Shown one piece after another: positions 55,491 through 64,000 of a stretch of 64,000 nucleotides of DNA. Under the pieces are notes generated by a model that saw nothing but the letters and a program-made list of their open reading frames with translations, had not been told where the DNA came from and did not search any database. The DNA comes from Acheta domesticus (lineage: Eukaryota; Arthropoda; Insecta; Orthoptera; Gryllidae): the NCBI GenBank assembly GCA_031308135.1, contig JAHLJT010000631.1, positions 154,955,276 through 155,019,275 of the forward strand, read 5' to 3'. The translations under genes and the position numbers were made by a program. Each line of letters begins with the position of its first letter. Within the stretch, counting starts at the first letter, position 1.

Positions 55491-58400
55491 AATACAAGTA
55501 AACAGAAAAATAAGGACAGGAACGAAAGAAAGAAAAAATAATGCATAAACAAGTTCATGATAACTAATTCCTCCTCTAAATTTCAATGGGATTGTTGAGA
55601 AAAACAAACAAACAAATAAAATAGTTGTGCTGAAGTGCTCTCTGATTCCATATTATCAGTATTTCACGTAATTTACATTTTTTCTTATACAATAGGACAT
55701 TAAAATGTACATACAAATAAAAAAAAACACTTTTCAGGAACACATTTTACACTTACATGCACACCTAGATACTAATATAGATACAAGAGAAACAAAAATA
55801 CTGCATATGCTGATCTTTCAACAAATACTCTGAACTACAAAATAATAGAATAACACTTATGATGGATATTCAAACAGTAATGGAATATTTCCAGTGCCAG
55901 GATGTTAAAGCCATTAATAATTGTTCAGAATCAAGAACACTACTAATGATTTGTACTTCTGCAAACTCTAGAAAGTTAAGTCAGGAAAGTTATTTGGCTA
56001 ACATAAGACTCATAAAATGAGTACATGATATTTTCAAAATATTACTAGAAAATTAATGTAAAAAAAAAATGTATGTTTTCAACATTTTAAAAATTTAATT
56101 CATCACATTCTGTATAGAGTATGGAGCGTTGGCAATTATCCTACAATAAAAAATTGACAAGAAAAAATAACCTTTTCACTTTTCCATTCAAATAAAAAAC
56201 GTCTGATCATCTCCCTTTTGGGAAACCATAGTTTCTCTTTAATATACTGCACCTATCATGACCCCCCCTAGTGCGATAGGAAAAAATAAGATAACCTGAA
56301 TCAGTAGTTCAATACATAAAATAGGTTAATAAATTCTCAAATTTGTGTTTTGTATTTTTACACAATATTTTAATAACATAACTGTATATTTTATTGTTTA
56401 AGACAACACAACATTAAGTGCAACAAATTACAGAATAAATCTTTTGCAGGAGAAAGAGGTTTTTAAAATATGAAATTGTGCTATTACATTACATGAACAC
56501 ACAACAATTCCATCTTGGAATATTTGCACTCTATTACATAGCAAAAATACATATTTGTCCAAAGAATATTTATGATTGTAAATTCTTTTAAGGTTACTAC
56601 TAAAATTTCAAAAATTTTCTTTGTAGACAACGGAAATTTTGTATAATTTAAGCAATGTTTCAAATGCAAATACTCTTACTTCATGAACACCAAATTTACA
56701 TTGAAATTCTGTGTAACTCATTGTGCCCATGGAATTCAAGAAACAAAAATACTCTTGCTTCTAGAAATACAATTATCCTATTGTCAAGTTAACAATGATT
56801 GCATGCATCACAAACAGTTATCATTCTGTGCATTCCTATTCAAAAAAAAATTATACACACAAGCTCAAAATAGCATATTGCATTTACTTATTTTGCTTGG
56901 TGAAGACTCCTTACACTCAATGTGGTATTTACAAAATGTCAGAAAACAGCAAAGGCCATCTCTACAGAAGACAGAAACATCAAGATACACATTTCATACA
57001 ATTATTATCTGTGGCCTAGTAATAACTATTATAAGTAGAGATCAACCTTAATTTTTTAATAAAAATATTACATGTCAATGCAAATTGGTGTGTTTCGGTC
57101 AATTAAAAATTCTGAAATATCACAAATACGTTGGCACACAAAATCTTACAAAATTTGACTACTCAAACTTCAATTTAAACAGAACATGACTGAAAATAAT
57201 TTTGGGAAATTGGAACATAGACATAATACATATACTCACTGAATGAAATGAATAACTGATAACATAGCAATTAAAATGATATCTTTCATGTGTTTTTGAT
57301 GACTATGTTGTATCTTGGCATGCCTTTTTAATGCCCATGCTAAGTGATTTTAAATGTAAAAACAAAAATGGATTTTCAATCGTTCTCATAATTAAGACAT
57401 GAAGACATGTGATTTCAAATCAGTTCAAATGAAGAAAGGTGAAATAATTAATTATACTTAAATAAAAATTTGAAACTACCAATACCTATTCCAATACATT
57501 CAATTCCAGTGGAAATGAAGACCAAGATCCTTCTCAATACACACTTCTTTGTGCTCTTAGAGGACATAAAAAAGTACCAAGGAGATAATATCCATGAAAA
57601 ATTAATATTGTTGAATATACATCATTTATTGACATTGCTGAGCTAAATATGAAAAATAGATTATCTGTTTTATATACATATACAAAAATATTTGCAGTAG
57701 CTTACGAGAAAACATTTCAAATAAGACAAAATAAAGAAGAACATACTTAACATTAGTGTACTGGAAAATTTAATCATCTTAATATTTTGTGTCAACTGGA
57801 TTGCTACTGCTTTGATCTGACATGCGTATTTTATCAGTACTTACATCGTTCAATTTAGATCAATTTTATGAGCAATATGAAAGAAAATTTCTGGATAGTT
57901 ATCACGGCAATTTTGTACTATTTACAGTCAAGAATTTTCAAAACATATTCATGCTTTCAGAGAATGCAAAGAATTCCAGTAAAGAAGACAAAGAATCATG
58001 AGAAAAATGCCATTAACTTCTAAATATCATTCTAAAGTCGTTCAGTACATATAACAATTACATTACTATTATTGTAATTTATTAATTACAATAACTGAAA
58101 ACATAAATTAACATTTGAATAAAGTGTATCTCATCTGCTTGCCTACCAAAAACAAAATATTTGTGTCCATCTTTTGGTCAATCTTTTAAGTTTTAGAAAT
58201 GCAACACAGATTGAATAATAACAAATGCAAACAAATTTTCTTTGACATTTTAGACTGCTTATGTGTATAACTAGCAAACTCCATTAACACCTTTAATTAT
58301 TTTTAACAGCATTTTATTATTCCATGCAATTTTACAACAAAATATTCAAGTGTAAAATCTGATAGGCAGGTTTTCAATTTGGGCTGGTACTATTAACAAG

Positions 58401-60180
58401 ATTAATATCACTTGCATAATGAACTACACAATTCACACCAATGTACAGTTAAGTACACACCTGCTAAACAAAATTAATTTACAACATGAACTTACATTAA
58501 TATTTTTAACAAGAAAATTCTTCCACCAGAGATTCACACACTTTTTTTTTATATTTTACATTTTTAAAATTCATTCAGAAATGAATACTTAATAAATAAA
58601 AAAGATAACAAGAACAAAAAAGATAATTTTATCCTCAAACCTGCATGAATATCAATACCTGACAACCTTAAATTAGACATTATTTCCCTACAAGATAAAT
58701 ACACAAAATAAATGTCACTGGCAAAAACTAATATATAAATTTGACACTTCCAAATTAATTTTTTAAACAAAATAAATGAGTTGCAAAGACATTTACACAT
58801 AAAATATGTAAATTTTATGAATAACATATTCATTTGTGAATGGTAAGAAAAGTATTTGGCACTTCTGTCATATATGCAAAAGAAATATTTTCCATGTATA
58901 TCAAAACCAGAATCTTTTGTATAAGGGAATATGAATGATTAAACTTTTCAATGCAGTATAAAGTTAATCATAAATGATTCTTTGAGACAGAATATATTTT
59001 TCTGTTTATTATCGTAAACATAATAAACTGTTTTTTTAATAACAGTTTGTTCAGGTAGCAATGAATCATTTAGATTATCATATCAATTCTTTCTTTCATA
59101 TTTAAAACGATGATAAATGCAATAAATTCAATTCCTGCATGTTCAACACATCATTTCTAGTTTCCTTCTTTTTTCTTTCAAATCCTGTGTTCAATTTTGA
59201 TGAAATAATTCCTGTGATCTTGATAAAATCACAATTAAATTTACCTTTTATTCTGAACACAGTAGTAATAAAAAATATTTTTATCAATGACCTACAGTGA
59301 ATATTTAACTTATCAAAACTGTTGTCTCCCAAGATCATTTTTAAATTAAAGATACTTAAATGTGTCTTCAACAAGCATCAACTTCCAATGAAACCAAACA
59401 GGCAAGTAAATAACACAAACTAATACAAGAATTTTATAAGGAACACTTCTGTTCACGAAGTCAATTTGTATTTTTGGCCACATTTCATTTTGGCCATCAG
59501 AAGCACATTTAAAATTATAACTCAATATAAAACTAGAAAGTACTGATGTTGATTTTCATTCTGTTACACAGTTTGCATTAGCTAACTGTGTAACTGTATA
59601 AATAGCTGAGTAAGTGAATAGAGGTAGGATTATTCTTTTTTTTTTATTAAAACCTAAAGCCCTGCAAAAGAAACAGATGAAAGTTTTTCACAGACACAAT
59701 GTACCTTGTGTTTAAACACTCAGCCACATCAGAATATTGAAAGCAACCTGTGTAATGACAACTTATTATTAAACCTCAATAGTCACTTTGGCAACATAAG
59801 TTTTTTTTATCATTGCATTGCCATCTCCATGAACCTCATGTTTATTAAACCTTATGTAAATACACATGATGCTCCTATATTTTTCCAAGAATACCAATGT
59901 GACTACACAACTAAGAATGACAAGTATACCAAGTATTGATGCAAGTTTTTATTCCTGATCCCTGATATTTTATATATAAAAAAAAAAAAATACAGAAAAT
60001 AACTAAATAACAAAACTAACCATTTACAAGATTTTTTTAAAACTCTAGTGATAACATAGTTTTAAAAAACTATGTTATCTGCAACCAAAACATTGTACCA
60101 GCACCCAGTCTAGAAATATTAAAACCAAAAAACAATTTGATTTTGATAGAATCTTTTATAATTACATCCACAGAGTTCAA

Positions 60181-60191
60181 TAATGATGATG

Positions 60192-60250
<59 letters not shown>
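60181..60250. repeat. (AAT)n microsatellite
   Basis: GATGATGATAATAAT-type start followed by about 20 AAT units. Confidence 0.95.
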
Positions 60251-60251
<1 letters not shown>

Positions 60252-61632
60252 GAGTTGATAATAAAGAAAGAGAATGAAAGAGTCCAAATTATTTCATTAT
60301 TATCAATTGATCATTATGTGTATTGACTTATAGCAAAATATATTAGTCACATTGATTCTTGATTTCAAGACATGAAATGTGCCAAATGTTTACTGAAAAT
60401 ACATGAGAGCTGATACTAAGCATCATTGTAAATACATTCATGTTATGAATCAATTTCCTGCATTCTAAATATGTGGATCCTAAATAGAATGTGGCTGAAA
60501 GCATCCAACATGTTATAGGACCATTCTAAATCAAATTGACAACACGCTCATATGAACTCAAAACAAAAATAAATAAAGAGTATTTAAAAAAAATAATTAT
60601 AATTCTTTATGTGTTTATGTGTATCTGTATGTGTATTTCTTCAATATGTACTCATAACTCACTTAAAAAGACATTGTAGAGACAAACAAACAAGAAAACC
60701 TTAAAAATTGGTCCATAAAATTACATTTCTAGTGCTTCAAATCAAAGTTTTCATTTCAAATTGAAAAGATCAGTTAATTCATCATTTGAAAATTATGCAT
60801 TCAACATTTATTTGAATGTAAAAAAAAAAACAAACCCAAATGGGATCACCAAAATTGCATCCCCAAAAACATCAAAATATACAGAAATTAAAGAAGAGAA
60901 ACAAAATTAATAAAGGATCATTTTTATGAGTATTTTCCCAAAAAATAAAAAGAGAGACAATATTTTTGTAATTCCTGTTTTTCTCCATTTCCCCTCTGCT
61001 TGTATAAAAGTAGATTCTTTCAAACAAGTCAAATTTAACAAAAGAATATCATGGAGAGAAATCATTTTTTCCCCTAATTATTACCAAATGTTAGCAATAA
61101 ATTGATCACCAACACCCTGGCTAATACAATGCCTGTGTAACCTGCAAAGGAAGTTTTGAAAAGTGTTCATACCTAATTATAAAAATAATTAATCATGTAA
61201 TTTGTTTTAAAATGCTTACAATTTCAAAATACATGCATCCGCATCCATGAATGTTCTATTTAAGAATGTAAAAATGAACATCACCTCAGTGCCAAGATAT
61301 TTTCTTTGTATATATTCAATATTTCCTATTAGGCTTGGAAAGAACAATGAACAACAGTCACATACTTTTGACAAAAAAAAAAAATATACATATATTGGAA
61401 CACAGCACTCATATTTTATTGCAGTGGAGATATATTGATAGATAAATTGCATTTATGGTCATCATTACAGTAACATTTCACTCTATTCATGAGATAACAT
61501 ACTCAAAAGACACATTTAGACACATCCACACGTAAACCACAATACCCAATAACAGTAAATATTGGCAGTTGACTGGTTGCTAACACAACAAAAACAGTAC
61601 TCATTGGCATTCGATAACAGATGGAATATTCC

Positions 61633-61751
61633 TCAATCAGTCTTCTTAAGAGTGTTCCCATTGTCGGTAGTAGGTGTTGAAGCAGTTTTACCATATGAAG
61701 AAGCCTTGCTGATTTTTGTCATACCAATCATCTTGTACAGGAGCAAAAAAA
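61633..61751 (-). CDS. 1-acylglycerol-3-phosphate acyltransferase (AGPAT3/4 type), last exon
   Basis: The final coding exon follows the acceptor ATATTTTTTAG. Its first two bases complete the codon left open by the previous exon. It encodes the end of a membrane segment (FFLLLYK), then MIGMTKISKASSYGK and a short hydrophilic tail ending NTLKKTD and TGA (61635-61633). Vertebrate AGPAT3/4 proteins end the same way: a last hydrophobic stretch, then a MIGxTxI-K-S-YGN segment and a charged tail. AGPATs move an acyl group from acyl-CoA to lysophosphatidic acid at the ER membrane to make phosphatidic acid. The catalytic HX4D and EGTR blocks are on upstream exons outside the window. Confidence 0.85.
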
Positions 61752-61987
61752 CTAAAAAATATTTATAGATTATGGATAAGTAAAGTGTGAACAAATCTCG
61801 TTGAACAAAGCTCTACTAACAATTTAACAAAGCTCTACTAAAAAGATTTGCAGTTTTTAAAAGTGAAAGAACACTAATCATTTTTTCACAAGAACATTTC
61901 TAATCAACCAAGTTTCATTGAGTAGCAAATAAGATAAATCCTCATGCTTTACTTCAAAGTATTTGAAAAATCTTCAATAGAACTTAC

Positions 61988-62207
61988 ATATAGCAATAAT
62001 TCCAGCACCAATAGAAAAGTATAATGTTGACCCAGAAGTCAGAAGGCATATCAAACAGTACATCATTGGTACCAACACTGCTACAGCCCAACAAGCAGTA
62101 TTTATTAGACTGAAATAACGGCGATGCAAACGAAATGGTACAATGCGCCTTACTCCACTTTCTGCAAAAAAATCACCTGTGCGGAAAAAGCTATCCGTCA
62201 AGCGATC
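61988..62207 (-). CDS. AGPAT3/4-type acyltransferase, penultimate exon
   Basis: 220 bases between the acceptor CACTTGCTTTCAG and the donor GTAAGTT, starting in phase 0 and ending with one base of a split codon. It encodes DRLTDSFFRTGDF, a basic linker (VRRIVPFRLHRRYFSLIN), and a hydrophobic region WAVAVLVPMMYCLICLL, then TSGSTLYFSIGAGIIAI. This matches AGPAT3/4, where RTG-F is followed by an RR-P linker, a (L)xNxxxWA..L.P hydrophobic stretch and an SGS turn. The phase agrees exactly with the exon at 61751. The two exons are separated by a 236-base intron. Upstream exons are not found in 62208-64000, where repeats dominate, so the gene continues beyond the window. The gene symbol is left open because AGPAT3 and AGPAT4 cannot be separated here. 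Confidence 0.87.
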
Positions 62208-62309
62208 CTGAAAGCAAGTGAAACATACATCAATGGACAGAAAAACATATCTATTACACAGCAAATTAATGAATTTTCTTCCACCCTATTATTTACATGA
62301 TTAAATTTC

Positions 62310-62600
62310 TTGTAAGAATAGAGGAAAATATACTCATAAAAGTATCATAGGTCCAATTTTCACAGTTAACTCTGAATTTTCGAAAATTGCAAAAGTTTGA
62401 ATTATTTTCGGTCTCTTCCTACAAGTAAAGATAGAAATTCTTCCTTCAAATAAAATTTGTTCTCCATAGTGAGTTTTTTCATTAAAGTCATGCACATTTT
62501 TTTGAAACTTTTAGTAGTTTCTGAGCAATATTGCGTGCAATATGTGCAATTTTAAAAATCTTACAAAAGACTTTTTCCAGAACAGCTCCAAACACAGAAA
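62310..62600. repeat. AT-rich dispersed repeat, block 5
   Basis: Matches 4480-4740 and 54290-54420 through TTTTCACGGTTAACTCTGAAT-like phrases, TTGCGTGCAATATGTGCAATT and GTTCTCCATAGTGAGTT. It lies in the intron upstream of the AGPAT exon. Confidence 0.6.
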
Positions 62601-62990
62601 GCTCGAAGTATCGAGTTCTGCAAAAAAAGGTTGAAGTTGGAATGTCAATTCACATTAATAGGAAAACAAAATAGTAAAATAATAAATTCAGTTGCATTAA
62701 GTTGGCGGTAAGGGTTTTGGCCACACGAACAGAAAAGCCATTTAGGATTAGTGTATCTCTCACTGTAATGATTTCACTGAAGGGTAGCTTCAGGAAATAA
62801 TCAGCGAAAAAACCTCCTCAAACGTAATGTTGAAAGGAAGTGATACCGTGTCCTGGAACAGCTTCAATTTCAAAACTGTTAATGGCGTTCTAAAACTTCA
62901 ACAAACTCTGGTGGAAAAGGCATTTGAATATGATACGAACATGGAAATAACTTTGAAATTTAAGAGAGAAATACAAGCAGCAACTCTTTC
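62601..62990. other. No feature seen
   Basis: AT-rich intronic sequence without a supported feature. Confidence 0.3.
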
Positions 62991-63027
62991 ACATTAGGTT
63001 ATTAGAATGATGAGGGTGATGAAACAA

Positions 63028-63424
63028 AACTAGTGGTGCGACAGAATGGCTAGACTTTCCTGTATCTTCTGCTTTGTTTGGTCTTGGCTAGCTATTCGGA
63101 CTTGCCAATACTCTTGACAGTTTCCTAACAGTAGAACAAAATGATTATTTTAAGAATATTAAAAAAACAGTTTAACCTTCCCCATAATGGATATTTTCAT
63201 TGAAAAATTTGGAGCCGTTTTCAAGAAAATGGCGTTTAGCGCTACTGTAAATGCGAAATTTCAAACTCTTTTTAACAGAAAATGTCTGAGTTTTTTGCAA
63301 AACTTCATTTGAAGTCATTTGAAGCACTTACACTCACAAATTCAATAGTGTTTACAAATTGCTGGAAATGTGCATTTTAACTGTATGAGAGATCTTTCAA
63401 ACAAATTACATTTTTGTAATTTTT

Positions 63425-63426
<2 letters not shown>
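63028..63426. repeat. AT-rich dispersed repeat, block 6
   Basis: Starts AACTAGTGGTGCGACAGAAT, the family's recurring edge, and contains AAAATGGCGTTTAGCGC and TTGAAGTCATTTGAAGCACTT. It is interrupted by the LINE 3' end and resumes at about 63896. Confidence 0.65.
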
Positions 63427-63461
<35 letters not shown>

Positions 63462-63482
63462 AAAAGGGGGAGGGGAAAAAAA
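63427..63482. repeat. (GAAA)n tract
   Basis: About nine GAAA units followed by a purine-rich run, at the left edge of the LINE fragment. Confidence 0.9.
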
Positions 63483-63489
63483 ACAAAAA

Positions 63490-63893
63490 ACAAATTAACT
63501 TTACGCCATAATTAAAGAGTATGATGTACAAAAATTGGAGGAAATTTTCATCAGACGGACAGATGATAGACTTTGAGGTCATCAAAGCAGACTGCAGAGA
63601 GAGTGCGGACCAATCTTCATGCACAATTTATTGCCAATAGAATCGTAAATACCTGGAACACCTTACCACAAAGTCATGTGTCCACGAGAAATGTAATGGC
63701 ATTCAAGAGGAAACTGGATCAAGCCAACCAAGAAATTGAAGTGTCCTGATAAACTAATTGTCCTGATGCCCACTAAGAGACCTTATAAACTGATAAACTA
63801 CGAATTATAATATATGATGTGAAGTGCTGTGTTACTGTAGATGTACGCATACCAGCTTTGCTGCTGCCATATAGTAAATAAATAAATAAAAAA
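63490..63893 (+). mobile_element. CR1/L2-type LINE 3' end
   Basis: A 5'-truncated LINE within the AT-rich repeat. Its last codons (about 63604-63750) read RVRTNLHAQFIANRIVNTWN, then TLPQSHVSTRNVMAFKRKLD and a stop. The R-V-NxWNxLPxxVV...sVxxFKxxLD phrase is the C-terminus of CR1/L2/Jockey-like reverse transcriptases. It ends in a TAAA-repeat tail (63876-63890), as CR1/L2-type elements often do. Only the tail of the protein remains. Confidence 0.75.
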
Positions 63894-63895
63894 AT

Positions 63896-64000
63896 TAAGA
63901 ATGCAATTAGCACTATCCATTCGAAAAGTTTGAACAAAAAAAAATTGAAACCATTTTTTAGAAAATGGTGTTTGAGCATTTCTGAAAAGCGCAATTTTGA
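63896..64000. repeat. AT-rich dispersed repeat, block 6 continued
   Basis: GCACTATCCATTCGAAAAG and AAAATGGTGTTTGAGCATTT continue the family sequence after the LINE insertion and run out of the window. Confidence 0.6.

Larger units (their letters stand above)
54805..61632 (-). other. Probable very long 3' UTR of the AGPAT gene
   Basis: After the stop codon at 61635-61633, the minus strand continues for 6.8 kb as AT-rich sequence without the transposons that fill the rest of the window and without a supported gene. It ends near an AATAAA signal (complement of 54834-54839), beyond which repeats begin again. Two TGTAAATA-type Pumilio-like sites can be read on the minus strand (near 56923 and 57908). 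The UTR reading is inference from repeat absence, composition and the signal; several other AATAAA-like sites occur within it, so shorter isoforms are likely. An (AAT)n repeat sits at 60187-60250. Confidence 0.5.

Noticed and set aside
60181..60250. A regulatory array in the 3' UTR
   Set aside because: It is a simple AAT microsatellite with no sign of function.
1..64000. CRISPR arrays, bacterial operons, rRNA genes or viral genomes
   Set aside because: No regularly spaced repeats with unique spacers, no ribosome-binding sites with tight gene packing, and no rRNA sequence were seen.

Overview
This window looks like a stretch of a large, repeat-rich insect (at least arthropod) nuclear genome. 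The reasons are introns with consensus splice sites, an animal-type phospholipid acyltransferase gene, TTAGG/TTAAG-type short repeats, many long (TA)n tracts, and relics of at least nine transposon classes. A polyneopteran such as a stick insect is possible but not shown. I see no bacterial genes, no CRISPR array and no intact rRNA or tRNA gene.

Host genes are sparse. At the right end the last two coding exons of an AGPAT3/4-type 1-acylglycerol-3-phosphate acyltransferase lie on the minus strand (62207-61633). They are followed, in gene orientation, by about 6.8 kb of AT-rich, transposon-poor sequence that I read as a very long 3' UTR, with a poly(A) signal near 54834. On the plus strand, three phase-0 exon-like blocks (2946-3164, 21227-21328, 21401-21538) have good splice signals and conserved-looking protein, but I do not recognise the family. 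They may belong to one gene with an 18-kb transposon-filled intron, and the last block carries a one-base frameshift at an A run.

The rest is mobile DNA. From left to right: a possible LTR/primer site (1.4 kb), a solo LTR (5.0-5.65 kb), a decayed arthropod repeat-family gene (9.7-10.9 kb), a Tc1-type transposase relic (11.9-12.9 kb), two copies of an LTR-like repeat (13.2-14.1 and 17.8-18.9 kb), a MULE transposase fragment (15.2-15.6 kb), a tRNA-derived SINE (17.0-17.3 kb), a LINE (18.9-20.6 kb), a complex duplication (20.5-22.9 kb), an element with hAT-like inverted ends (23.1-25.5 kb), a copia element with both LTRs and target duplication but no reverse transcriptase (26.5-29.3 kb), a MULE with inverted ends (29.9-32.0 kb), a Harbinger element with TAA target duplication (32.2-33.6 kb), Helitron ends and a helicase fragment (38.0-40.6 kb), a hAT MITE with a perfect 8-bp target duplication (39.06-39.86 kb), a Tc1 element interrupted by a Penelope-like element with inverted terminal repeats (45.2-49.4 kb), nested MITEs with a perfect 45-bp palindrome (52.0-52.6 kb), and a LINE 3' end (63.6-63.9 kb). 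An AT-rich dispersed repeat of unknown class recurs in at least seven blocks.

The most interesting structures are the X-Y-X duplication at 21.85-22.88 kb, which reads like serial replication template switching, and the nested Penelope element, whose target duplication, inverted ends, ORF-start palindrome and hammerhead-like motif are all visible. I did not find a convincing new enzymatic system. The novelty is in genome structure.
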